From Butyrivibrio sp. VCB2006 (GTDB lineage Bacteria > Bacillota > Clostridia > Lachnospirales > Lachnospiraceae): DNA of 43,955 nucleotides. The stretch lies in NCBI RefSeq assembly GCF_000420945.1, contig NZ_ATVX01000023.1, positions 1 to 43,955 of the forward strand, written 5' to 3'. Made by a program: the position numbers and the translations under genes. Below the pieces are notes generated by a model, which saw only the letters and a list, made by a program, of their open reading frames with translations, had not been told where the DNA came from and made no database searches. Shown here in pieces: positions 1-8,400 of the stretch. Every line of letters begins with the position of its first letter. Within the stretch, counting starts at the first letter, position 1.

Positions 1-4
1 CGGA

Positions 5-116
5 ATTCCTATAAGATAAAAAACGCTCCGCGAGGATGCGCACTCGCGCGATAGGAATATGTTGCATAAATGCAACCGCGCTCGGCGCGAGAATGCCGCA
101 AGCGGCATTCTTTCTT
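5..116. repeat. GC-rich cluster of hairpins
   Basis: Three inverted repeats lie close together in DNA much richer in GC than its surroundings. The outer arms ATTCCTAT (5-12) and ATAGGAAT (51-58) enclose CGCGAG/CTCGCG (29-34/43-48). GTTGCA/TGCAAC (61-66/71-76) follows. GAATGCCGC/GCGGCATTC (91-99/102-110) comes next with a short T-rich tail. The last hairpin may terminate an upstream gene; the whole could be an intergenic repeat element. From about 117 to 176 I see only AT-rich sequence. Confidence 0.5.
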
Positions 117-176
117 GTATCTTGTGTTAATTTTGTATCAAGATTTTCTATATATGTTGCGCGTTAAATAAAAATA

Positions 177-205
177 TTGAAAATTATGAAGTGATAAGGT
201 ATCAT
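177..205 (+). promoter_or_regulatory. Candidate SigA-type promoter of the first AraC gene
   Basis: TTGAAA (177-182), a 17-base spacer and TATCAT (200-205) make a good vegetative promoter. The predicted start near 212 would leave a leader of about 78 nt that carries the hairpin at 217-249. Assignment is from consensus matching only. Confidence 0.55.
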
Positions 206-216
206 ATCTATATTGT

Positions 217-249
217 ATGCCTGTCATAATTGGGGCCTATGACAGGCAT
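217..249 (+). promoter_or_regulatory. Perfect 12-bp inverted repeat at the 5' end of the AraC mRNA
   Basis: Arms ATGCCTGTCATA (217-228) and TATGACAGGCAT (238-249) are perfectly complementary around a 9-nt loop. No T-run follows, so it is not an obvious terminator. It starts about five bases after the predicted transcription start. It could be an operator for the AraC protein or another dimeric regulator, or an mRNA-stabilising 5' hairpin. Confidence 0.6.
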
Positions 250-289
250 TCGGGTTATTTAAGGCAATATAATTGGAAGGGGTATAGGT

Positions 290-1150
290 ATGAAAGAACT
301 TAATTCCTGTAAGGAAGCAATGGCGCAGAGTATTGAGAACAAATACTTTGCGGTAGCTCATCTTTATAAGGATGAGAAAGCTATGGAAATGCACATTCAT
401 GACTGCTATGAAGTGTATTTTTCTATTTCCGGCGGCAAGCAGTTTCTTATTGATAATAAGGTCTATGATATCGAGCCGGGAGATCTTTTTCTGATCAATC
501 AATATGATTCCCATTATCTGACACAGATTGACAAGGAACTTCATGAGAGAATCGTTATCATGATAGATCCTGAGTATATGCGCAGTATCTCAAGTTCTGA
601 GACTAATCTTGATGCATGCTTTCAGGACAGAGGAGATAAATTCTCACATAAAGTCCGTCTTTCTCAGGAACAGCAGGGAAGGTTTCTTTATTTCATCAAC
701 AAGATCATAACAAGTAACGGATATGGACACGATCTTTTGGAAAGAGCTACCTTTACTGAGCTCTTTGTTATGATCAATCAGATTATTAGTGACAAGAAGG
801 ATAACAAGGCAGCTGAGAAGACCACTACCTACAATGAGCAAGTGGATGCTATTCTTTCTTATCTTAATAATAATATTCAGTATCCAATCAGTATTGGCGA
901 CCTTGCCAAGCATTTTTATATCAGCGAGTCCTATATTTGCAGAATATTCAAAGCTGCCACCGGAACCACAATCAACAAGTATATGACTGCAAGACGTATT
1001 TCCATTGCCAAATCTCTTTTGGCAGAGGGCACAGGCGTTAGCGAAGTTTGCGACAAATGCGGATTTAGTGATTACAGTAATTTCCTTAAGGCATTTACTA
1101 AGTCAGTGGGAATTTCACCCAAGAAGTATTCTCAGTACTGCAATAAATAA
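290..1150 (+). CDS. AraC-family transcriptional regulator with cupin sensor domain
   Basis: A 286-residue one-component regulator. The N-terminal part (about residues 20-95) is a cupin-like AraC_binding fold with a His-rich start (HIHDCYEVYF) and a PGD turn. The C-terminal third (about 187-283) carries two helix-turn-helix motifs of the AraC/XylS type, including the second-helix signature CGFSDYSNFLKAFTKSVGIS. The start codon follows a GGAAGGGG ribosome site. Such proteins usually control sugar-use genes after binding a small ligand; the ligand here is unknown. The gene stands apart from the downstream glycosyltransferase, which has its own promoter-like element. A second AraC gene of the same architecture lies at 13183-14076. 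The family is certain, the target is not. Confidence 0.9.
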   Translation: MKELNSCKEAMAQSIENKYFAVAHLYKDEKAMEMHIHDCYEVYFSISGGKQFLIDNKVYDIEPGDLFLINQYDSHYLTQIDKELHERIVIMIDPEYMRSISSSETNLDACFQDRGDKFSHKVRLSQEQQGRFLYFINKIITSNGYGHDLLERATFTELFVMINQIISDKKDNKAAEKTTTYNEQVDAILSYLNNNIQYPISIGDLAKHFYISESYICRIFKAATGTTINKYMTARRISIAKSLLAEGTGVSEVCDKCGFSDYSNFLKAFTKSVGISPKKYSQYCNK

Positions 1151-1188
1151 ACCGGGACGGGGTTAATGGTTCAATTTCGCCCGGAATG

Positions 1189-1197
1189 TGATATAAT
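1189..1197 (+). promoter_or_regulatory. Extended -10 promoter of the glycosyltransferase gene
   Basis: TGATATAAT (1189-1197) is a TGn-extended consensus -10 hexamer. The -35 region is poor, as is common for extended -10 promoters. Predicted transcription start is about 1204, roughly 29 nt before the ATG at 1233. Confidence 0.5.
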
Positions 1198-1232
1198 CTC
1201 TATGATTTAAGACTTAGTTGGGGACAGTTCTA

Positions 1233-2918
1233 ATGCGCATTATTGACTACTTTAATTACTTGGCAACAGCTATGTATTTTCTTGTGATCGTAGCTGCTAT
1301 TATCAAGAAAAAGAAGAATACAAAAGCGTTTGTCTCAGGCAAAATGACAAACGCTTTGTTTTTGCTCATATTGTTAGTTGCTGCAGGTTTAAGACTTTAC
1401 AAGCTTGGCAGCATTCCGTACGGACTTCAGCAGGATGAGGCTTCTATTGGATATGAGGCTTATATTCTTGCCAATTTCGGCATAGACAGAAATGGTTATC
1501 CATGGCCTGTATATCCCATAACCTGGGGCTGCGGTGGCGGAAGTCCACTACTTATTTATCTTAACGTATTGTCCATAAAGCTCTTTGGCACCGGAATTGT
1601 CAAACTTCGTTTAATTCCAGCAGTTTGCGGCGTTCTGACGGTGGCTTTATTTTACTTTACCCTGAAACTGGCTTTAGAAAATAATAAATTTCAAAATGAG
1701 CTTTCACTTCTGGGAGCAGGACTTTTGGCAATCTGTCCCTGGCATATAATTTTGTCCAGGTGGAGCCTTGACTGTAATATTATGCCTTTTAACCTGATGC
1801 TTGCAGTTTATCTATTTGTACTTGCAGTCATGAAAAAGAGTACCTGCCTATATGTAATAAGCTCCATAGCCTTTGCGGTATGCATGTACAGTTATGGTTC
1901 TGCGACGATTGTTGTTCCACTTTTTCTTGTATTTATCAGCATATACTGCCTGGCTAAAAAGCTCATAAGACCTGGACTGCTTGTAAAATGTATTATTGCC
2001 TTTGTAATTGTTTTTGCGCCTCTTATGTGGTTTTACGGGGTTAACTATCTGGGATTACCTGAAGTTTTTGCATCCTCTTTTACCATCAATAGGTTTACAT
2101 CCGCAAGAACAGGAGAAGCTCTTTTATCCTTATCCGACATTCCGGCCAAATTGCCTGAAAACCTGGCTTCTTTATTTTTGTCGGTATCTGTAGGAGACAA
2201 GAATGCTACTATTGCTCATTTCTATCCGGGATATGCTATTCTTTATAAATTTACGTTTCCTATAACATTTCTCGGACTTTTCCTTGGAATCAAGGATATG
2301 AGAAAAGAGCTGTCTGACGCAGTATTTGTTTTATTATTACTGGCTAATATCATTTTGTGTATAGTGATCGTACCGGATACTAACAGAATGGTTATGGTGT
2401 ATGTCGCCTTTATTTATTTCTTTGTGAAGGGAGCAGACTTTGTTATAGAGAAATCAGGCAAGCTTTTTGTGATTGTTATTATGTTCCTTCTTATGGGAGC
2501 ATTGTCTTTTGCCAAGGATTATTTCGGGGACTACAACTTTTATGCCACTAGTATCTTTATGCCGGGATATGGAGATGCTGCAAAAAGAGCTTACGAAATA
2601 GCAGGGGATGATAATATGGTTTATTCTACCTATGACGGATTGTCATCGCCATTTATGCTTGCGCTTTATTATACAGAATATGATCCGCATAAATACATTG
2701 ATACTGTTAATTACAGAAATGAGAAGGATGAGTTCAGAGTAGCAGAAAGCTTCGGAAATTTTGATTTCAGATTACCTGAGAATATTAAAGATTCTTCTTA
2801 TAATAATGATGTTTTTGTATTATCCAGTAATGATCTTTCTATGATTGAAGGCGATAGCTCTTATACGATTGAAGATTTTGAGGGATATCATGTGGTTTAT
2901 AAATCAGGTGTTTACTGA
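1233..2918 (+). CDS. GT-C fold membrane glycosyltransferase (ArnT/PMT-like)
   Basis: A 561-residue polytopic membrane protein with roughly ten or more hydrophobic segments and a hydrophilic C-terminal tail of about 110 residues. The sequence LRLYKLGSIPYGLQQDEASI near the N-terminus is the typical first external loop of GT-C glycosyltransferases (ArnT, GT39/GT83 relatives), with the acidic DE pair that is catalytic in the family. These enzymes move a sugar from a lipid carrier to a protein, lipid or cell-wall acceptor on the outer membrane face. An in-frame TTG at 1218 exists, but the ATG at 1233 is better placed behind the GGGG at 1220-1223. The acceptor and sugar cannot be told from sequence. 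The gene is probably monocistronic. Confidence 0.78.
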   Translation: MRIIDYFNYLATAMYFLVIVAAIIKKKKNTKAFVSGKMTNALFLLILLVAAGLRLYKLGSIPYGLQQDEASIGYEAYILANFGIDRNGYPWPVYPITWGCGGGSPLLIYLNVLSIKLFGTGIVKLRLIPAVCGVLTVALFYFTLKLALENNKFQNELSLLGAGLLAICPWHIILSRWSLDCNIMPFNLMLAVYLFVLAVMKKSTCLYVISSIAFAVCMYSYGSATIVVPLFLVFISIYCLAKKLIRPGLLVKCIIAFVIVFAPLMWFYGVNYLGLPEVFASSFTINRFTSARTGEALLSLSDIPAKLPENLASLFLSVSVGDKNATIAHFYPGYAILYKFTFPITFLGLFLGIKDMRKELSDAVFVLLLLANIILCIVIVPDTNRMVMVYVAFIYFFVKGADFVIEKSGKLFVIVIMFLLMGALSFAKDYFGDYNFYATSIFMPGYGDAAKRAYEIAGDDNMVYSTYDGLSSPFMLALYYTEYDPHKYIDTVNYRNEKDEFRVAESFGNFDFRLPENIKDSSYNNDVFVLSSNDLSMIEGDSSYTIEDFEGYHVVYKSGVY

Positions 2919-2965
2919 TAGTAAGTGTAGATAATTATATAGGACAATATAATATTAAAAATGTG

Positions 2966-2994
2966 TTGACAAATCCGTATCCTACGGATATAAT
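2966..2994 (+). promoter_or_regulatory. Consensus promoter of rpmF with a palindrome in the spacer
   Basis: TTGACA (2966-2971), a 17-base spacer and TATAAT (2989-2994) form a perfect SigA promoter. The spacer contains ATCCGTA (2973-2979), TCC, TACGGAT (2983-2989): a 17-bp inverted repeat of 7-3-7 design touching the -10 box. A repressor bound there would block RNA polymerase. The regulator is unknown. Confidence 0.8.
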
Positions 2995-3081
2995 TACCAA
3001 GTATGCTAATGAATAAACGTAAACAATTGCCTAGAACACAGGCAGTTTCTTATACGGTTACTGTAAGGAGGTGTTACTGAA

Positions 3082-3264
3082 ATGTCAATCTGCCCAAAGA
3101 ATAAGTCATCAAAAGGCCATAGAGATCAGAGAAGAGCTAACTGGAAAATGACAGCTCCAACTCTTGTAAAGTGCAGTCATTGTGGAGCTCTTATGCAGCC
3201 TCATCAGGTTTGCAAGAAGTGTGGCTACTACAATAAGAAGAACATTGTTGAAACTGAGGCTTGA
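3082..3264 (+). CDS. rpmF: Large ribosomal subunit protein bL32
   Basis: A 60-residue basic protein with the bL32 N-terminus (CPKNKSSKGHRDQRRANWK) and a four-cysteine zinc ribbon, Cys31-x2-Cys34 and Cys44-x2-Cys47, so this is the zinc-binding form. It is a structural component of the 50S subunit near the peptide exit region. An AAGGAGGTG ribosome site precedes the ATG by about eight bases. In many Firmicutes a YceD/DUF177 gene lies just upstream; here a glycosyltransferase gene does instead. A hairpin terminator follows before plsX, so rpmF may be mostly transcribed alone. Confidence 0.96.
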   Translation: MSICPKNKSSKGHRDQRRANWKMTAPTLVKCSHCGALMQPHQVCKKCGYYNKKNIVETEA

Positions 3265-3300
3265 TAAGTTTTAGTACAACTTCACAGTTCGAATTTTAGA

Positions 3301-3335
3301 GGCTTTCCGAATACTTCGGAAAGCCTTGATTTTTG
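3301..3335 (+). terminator. Rho-independent terminator after rpmF
   Basis: GGCTTTCCGA (3301-3310) pairs with TCGGAAAGCC (3316-3325) around a 5-nt loop. The tail TTGATTTTTG follows. The T tail also supplies the -35 box of the plsX promoter candidate. Confidence 0.85.
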
Positions 3336-3354
3336 TATATCACTCTAGTATATT
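3326..3354 (+). promoter_or_regulatory. Candidate plsX promoter overlapping the rpmF terminator tail
   Basis: TTGATT (3326-3331), a 17-base spacer and TATATT (3349-3354). The -35 box is part of the terminator's T tail. A 12-base direct repeat AGTTCGAATTTT occurs at 3286-3297 and 3361-3372, on either side of the terminator and promoter. Confidence 0.6.
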
Positions 3355-3389
3355 TAAATAAGTTCGAATTTTGATACGGGGGTCTGTAT

Positions 3390-4394
3390 ATGGCAGAGCT
3401 TGTAAGAGTTGCAGTTGATGCAATGGGAGGTGACAACGCACCATATGTTACTGTTAAGGGTGCTGTTGACGCAATAAAAGAGTCAGATAGTCTGAAGGTT
3501 TTTCTTGTCGGCAAGGAAGATGCTGTAAATGCTGAGCTTTCCAAGTATGATTATGACAAGGCTAGAATAGAGGTTGTCAATGCCACAGAAGTGATAGAAA
3601 TGGCTGAACCACCTGTAATGGCAATCAGAACCAAGAAGGATTCATCTATTGTTAAGGCAATGTACATGGTCAACCACGGAGAAGCCGATGCCTATGTTTC
3701 AGCAGGCAGTACAGGCGCAACCCTTGTTGGAGGCCAGGTAATCGTAGGAAGACTTAAGGGTGTGGACAGAGCTCCACTTGCTCCACTTATTCCTACTGAG
3801 AAGGGAAGCTCTCTTTTAATAGATTGCGGAGCAAATGTTGATGCCAGATCTAATCATCTTGTTCAGTTTGCCAAGATGGGAACTGTATACATGGAAAATG
3901 TAATGGGAATCAAGAATCCCACAGTTGGTATTGTTAACATTGGCGCAGAGGAAGAAAAGGGAAATGCACTTGTTAAGGAAACATTCCCACTTCTCAAGAA
4001 CTGTCCCGATATCAATTTTATAGGAAGTGTTGAGGCCAGAGATATTCCTGCAGGCGGCGCTGACATTATTGTATGTGAGGCGTTTACAGGTAATGTTATC
4101 CTCAAGATGTATGAAGGCGTTGCTAAATCTATGATGCATGTCATCAAAAAAGGTCTCATGAGCAATCTCAAGACCAAGATCGGAGCACTTCTTATCAAAG
4201 ATGATCTTAAGAAGTCACTTGCTGACTACAGCATGGATCAGTACGGCGGAGCTCCTATGCTTGGACTCAAGGGACTTGTAGTCAAAACTCACGGCAGTGC
4301 CAATGATATCGAAGTTAAGAACTCGATTTTACAGTGTGTAACATTCACACAGCAGAAGATAAGTGAAAAGATTAGCGAGAAGATCTCAGAGTGA
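3390..4394 (+). CDS. plsX: Phosphate acyltransferase PlsX
   Basis: A 334-residue soluble enzyme that makes acyl-phosphate from acyl-ACP. This is the first step of the PlsX/PlsY/PlsC route to phosphatidic acid. Family signatures are clear: the N-terminal RVAVDAMGGDNAP, the central VSAGSTGATLVGG, and ADIIVCEAFTGNVILKMYEG towards the end. Length matches the family (about 330). The ATG lies behind GGGGGT. It is followed by acpP, which supplies the acyl carrier; the next enzyme of the pathway, PlsY, is encoded at 38680 in this same window. The C-terminus ends in three tandem copies of KISE, an odd but probably harmless tail. Confidence 0.97.
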   Translation: MAELVRVAVDAMGGDNAPYVTVKGAVDAIKESDSLKVFLVGKEDAVNAELSKYDYDKARIEVVNATEVIEMAEPPVMAIRTKKDSSIVKAMYMVNHGEADAYVSAGSTGATLVGGQVIVGRLKGVDRAPLAPLIPTEKGSSLLIDCGANVDARSNHLVQFAKMGTVYMENVMGIKNPTVGIVNIGAEEEKGNALVKETFPLLKNCPDINFIGSVEARDIPAGGADIIVCEAFTGNVILKMYEGVAKSMMHVIKKGLMSNLKTKIGALLIKDDLKKSLADYSMDQYGGAPMLGLKGLVVKTHGSANDIEVKNSILQCVTFTQQKISEKISEKISE

Positions 4395-4452
4395 TTTTTA
4401 GCTATTCATATATTTAATACTATACTTAAGGCAATAAAAGGAAGGTTTTATT

Positions 4453-4689
4453 ATGGAATTTGAGAAGATGAAAGAAGTTATTGCAAATGTACTCAATGTA
4501 GATCCTGAGGAGATCACAATGGATACAACTTTTACAGAGGATCTTGGGGCAGATTCTCTTGATCTTTTCCAGATTATCATGGGACTTGAAGATGAGTTCG
4601 ACGTACAGATTGATCCAGAGAAGACAGAGAACATCTCCACTGTAGGTGAGGCTGTTGAGCTTCTTAAGACTGCAATTTCTGGTAAATAA
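4453..4689 (+). CDS. acpP: Acyl carrier protein
   Basis: A 78-residue acidic helical protein with the LGADSLDLFQ motif; Ser35 is the site for the 4'-phosphopantetheine arm. It carries growing acyl chains in fatty acid synthesis and gives acyl groups to PlsX. GGAAGG lies upstream of the ATG. Position between plsX and rnc is the usual Firmicutes order, and a strong terminator follows. Confidence 0.96.
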   Translation: MEFEKMKEVIANVLNVDPEEITMDTTFTEDLGADSLDLFQIIMGLEDEFDVQIDPEKTENISTVGEAVELLKTAISGK

Positions 4690-4713
4690 TTGTAATAAAT
4701 ACAATGAATGGAT

Positions 4714-4741
4714 GAGGCAGTTAGTAACTGCCTCTTTTTTC
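4714..4741 (+). terminator. Rho-independent terminator after acpP
   Basis: GAGGCAGTT (4714-4722) pairs with AACTGCCTC (4726-4734) around a 3-nt loop, followed by seven T residues. It separates plsX-acpP from rnc-smc-ftsY. A near copy of the same stem follows rplS at 24801. Confidence 0.92.
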
Positions 4742-4769
4742 AATTATATTCATAATAAAGAGGTTAGAT

Positions 4770-5459
4770 ATGCTTAACAGTGATGAACTTAATAAATTCC
4801 AACAGGTGATTGGATATAATTTCAAGAATACAGACCTTTTGATCCAGGCTCTTACTCATAGCTCTTTTGTTAACGAGCAGAAAATCAACAAGAAGCCTGA
4901 CTACGAGAGACTTGAGTTCCTCGGAGATGCAATTCTTGAAATGATTTCAAGTGATTTCCTATACAAGAAATATCCTGATAAAAAAGAGGGTGAAATGTCC
5001 AAGATAAGGGCTTCTCTTGTATGCGAACCTGCACTTGCTTTTTGCGCAGAACAGCTTGAACTTAAGAAATATATACAGCTTGGCAAGGGCGAAGAGGCTA
5101 CAGGTGGAAGAAACAAGGAATCAATCATTGCGGATGTAATGGAGGCTGTTATCGGAGCTCTTTATTTGGACGGCGGAATTGACCAGTCCAAGCGCTTTAT
5201 AGACACTTATGTTCTTACAAATGCTGATAGCATGGCTATGTTCAGCGATAGCAAATCTCTTTTGCAGGAATTAGTTCAGGCTGGGGGACTTGGCCAGATT
5301 AAATATGAAATTTGTGGCGAAAGTGGTCCTGAACATGATAAAATATTTGATGTCTGCGTTTTTGTGGGCGATAAGAATATGGGAGAGGGGACAGGAAAAA
5401 CCAAGAAAGCTGCTGAACAGAAAGCTGCTTACCAGGCGCTTCTTGTATTGAAAAAATAA
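4770..5459 (+). CDS. rnc: Ribonuclease III
   Basis: A 229-residue double-strand-specific endoribonuclease that matures rRNA precursors and processes structured mRNAs. Residues 1-150 form the catalytic domain with the signature ERLEFLGDAILEM (46-58) and the second acidic cluster ADVMEAVIGALYLDGG, which together supply the metal-binding carboxylates. Residues about 160-228 are a double-stranded RNA-binding domain ending in GTGKTKKAAEQKAAYQAL. An AAAGAGG ribosome site precedes the ATG. smc begins six bases after the stop. Confidence 0.97.
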   Translation: MLNSDELNKFQQVIGYNFKNTDLLIQALTHSSFVNEQKINKKPDYERLEFLGDAILEMISSDFLYKKYPDKKEGEMSKIRASLVCEPALAFCAEQLELKKYIQLGKGEEATGGRNKESIIADVMEAVIGALYLDGGIDQSKRFIDTYVLTNADSMAMFSDSKSLLQELVQAGGLGQIKYEICGESGPEHDKIFDVCVFVGDKNMGEGTGKTKKAAEQKAAYQALLVLKK

Positions 5460-5465
5460 GTAATA

Positions 5466-8400
5466 ATGTATTTAAAAAGTATTGAGATCCATGGCTTTAA
5501 GTCTTTTGCCAATAAAATAAAATTTGATTTCCACAATGGTATCACAGGTATCGTAGGACCTAATGGTTCAGGTAAGAGTAATGTTGCCGACGCTGTAAGA
5601 TGGGTTCTCGGTGAACAGCGTATCAAACAGCTTCGTGGCGGTTCCATGCAGGATGTTATTTTCTCAGGAACTGAGCTGCGTAAGCCTTTAGGATATGCCT
5701 ATGTTGCCATTACGCTTGATAATTCAGATCATTCACTGGCTATTGATTATGACGAAGTTACCGTATCCAGAAGATTATATCGTTCCGGAGAAAGTGAGTA
5801 CATGATCAATGGCTCTTCTTGTCGTCTTAAGGACGTCAATGAACTCTTTATGGATACCGGTATCGGTAAAGAGGGATATTCTATCATTGGACAGGGTCAG
5901 ATTGATCAGATCCTTTCCAGTAAGCCGGAGGACAGACGAAATCTTTTCGACGAAGCTGCCGGTATCGTTAAGTTCAAATCCCGTAAGGAAACTGCAATCA
6001 AGAAACTTGAAGAGGAGAAGATAAATCTTACTCGTCTCAGTGATATTTTGTCCGAATTGGAGAAACAGATCGGACCTTTGGAGAAGCAGTCTGAGGTTGC
6101 CAAGGAGTACCTCAAGTACAGAGAGAGACTTAAAACTCTCGATGTAAACATGTTCCTTGTAGAGAACAATAATCAGAAGAATCAGTTAGAAGATGCTGAG
6201 AAGAATCTTGAGATTGCAAGAAACTCTTTAGAAGAAGCTAAGAGTAATTACGAGAAGACAAAAGAAGAATATGAGAACATCCAGAAGAAACTTGAAATTC
6301 TGGATGCTGAGATAGATGAAGCAAGAGCCAAGATTACTGACTCTTCAGTTAAAAAAGAAAAATTAGAGGGCCAGATTGGTATTCTCAATGAGAAGATCAA
6401 GGCGGCCTCTGCTAATGATGCTCATTTCAAGCAGAGAATGAAGGATGAGCAGGCTAAGATTGATGAGAAGAACGCTGAGAAAGACAAATATCTTGCGGAT
6501 AAGGCAGAGGTAGACAAGGTAGTAGAAGAGCTTTCTGTTAAGAGAAATGAGGCAAGAAAAGAGCTTGATAGTGTTATTACCAAGATTGCAAACATCAATG
6601 ATGAAATAGAAGAATGCAAAAATACAATTATTGAGACTCTTGGAACAAGGGCTACCATCAAGTCTAAGCTTAGTTCCCTCGATACAATGAAGGAACAGGT
6701 TAACATCAGAAAGGCAGAACTTACCAGCAAGCTTGTTCGTGCCCAGTCTGATGAGTCGAGACAGGAAGAAATTATCAAGAAACTCAGAGATGAGTTTGAT
6801 TCAATAACTGCCACTATTTCCGAAATGAACAAGAAGCAGAAGGAGACAGAGCAGGAAGTAGTTCGTATTCGTGAGGGCATGAGCCTTAAGGATACTGAAC
6901 TTCGCAAAACTCAGGAGAAGTATCAGCAGGAAAAATCCAGACTTGAAGCTCTTGCCAACCTTACAGAACGCTATGAAGGCTATGGCGGAAGCGTCAAGAA
7001 GGTAATGGAGAGGAAGGACGACACCAAGGGAATTATCGGTGTAGTTGCCGACATTATCAAGACTGAGCCTAAATATGAGACAGCTATAGAGGTTGCTCTT
7101 GGCGGTAACATTCAGAACATCGTAACTGATGATGAAGAGACTGCCAAGAAGATGATCAAATACCTTAAGGACACCAAGGCTGGCCGTGCTACATTTTTGC
7201 CACTTACTTCCCTTGATAATCCACCTGAGCTTAAGGCAAAAGAAGCTTTGGAAGAGCCTGGAGTTCTTGGTATGGCTGATGAGCTTGTTAATACAGATCC
7301 CAAGTACAGATCAGTTGCCAAGGCAATGCTTGGAAGAATTGTGGCTGTTGATAATATCGATAATGCTGTTAAGATTGCCAGAAAATTCAATTATACAGTC
7401 AGAATGGTAACCCTTGAGGGTGAACTTCTTGTTCCGGGCGGTGCTATCAGTGGTGGTGCATTCAAGAATAACAGCAATCTTCTTGGTAGACGCCGTGAGA
7501 TGGAGGAACTTGAGGCTAACGTCAAGAAATATAAAGACAGAATAGATGAGCTCAAGAAGGAAATCGAAGAGGACAAAGAAAAGCGTAATGAGCTTCGCGC
7601 ACTTGCTGAACAGCTTCGAACAGAACTTCAGGGCAAATTTATTGAACAGAACACTGCAAGACTTAATGTAGAGAACGAAGAAAAACGTCAGGAAGAGCAG
7701 AAGGGCAATTACTCTGACCTTAAGGTGGAGAATGACGAAATCGAGGCTAAGCTCAAGGAAATCGCCGAAGATAAAGAAAAGGCCAAGGTTTCTTTGACAG
7801 AATCCGAGGAACTCGAAAAGCAGTGTACAGAGAAAGTTGAAAAGTTCCAGAGAGAATTGGAAGGTCTTCATGAAATCGAAGAAGAAGAGAATGAGAAGGC
7901 TTCCAAGTGGGATATTGAATACGAGAAGATTGCTCAGAAACAGGAATTTGCTCAGCTTAACATCGATCGAATCAATGATGAGATTGAAAACGAGCAGAAA
8001 TCCATCGATGAGATCAGTGAGAATCTAAATAGTAATGCTCTTTCTCTTGAACAGAACAAGAAAGATATTGAGGAAATCAGACTTACTATCGAAGCTTCCA
8101 CTAATGTACATGATGAGACCAGCAAGGAACTGGAAGAAAAGAAAAAGCAAAAGTCTGAACTTACAGATACTCAGAAGGAATTCTTTGGAAAGACAGAAGA
8201 GCTCAATACTCAGATGTCCAGTCTTGATAAAGAGGTTACAAGACTGTCCTCAAAGAGAGAAAAGTGCAAGGAAGCTATTGAGTCCCAGATTAACTACATG
8301 TGGGATGAATATGAAATAACACTTTCTGACGCAGCACAGATGCGCGATGAGGAAATGACTGATGTTCCTGCAATGAGAAAAGAAACATCTGCTCTTAAGG

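Noticed and set aside
224..544. Minus-strand open frame opposite the AraC gene
   Set aside because: It lacks a ribosome site and family motifs, and it overlaps a clearly conserved gene on the other strand.
2973..2989. FapR operator before rpmF-plsX
   Set aside because: Same 7-3-7 geometry, but the bases do not match the known FapR consensus, and no fapR gene is next to plsX here.
6422..6907. Long minus-strand open frame inside smc
   Set aside because: Ser/Leu-rich shadow of the coiled-coil codons of smc; no start signal or conserved motif.
7311..7871. 186-codon minus-strand open frame inside smc
   Set aside because: Composition mirrors the Lys/Glu-rich coiled coil on the plus strand; no independent support.
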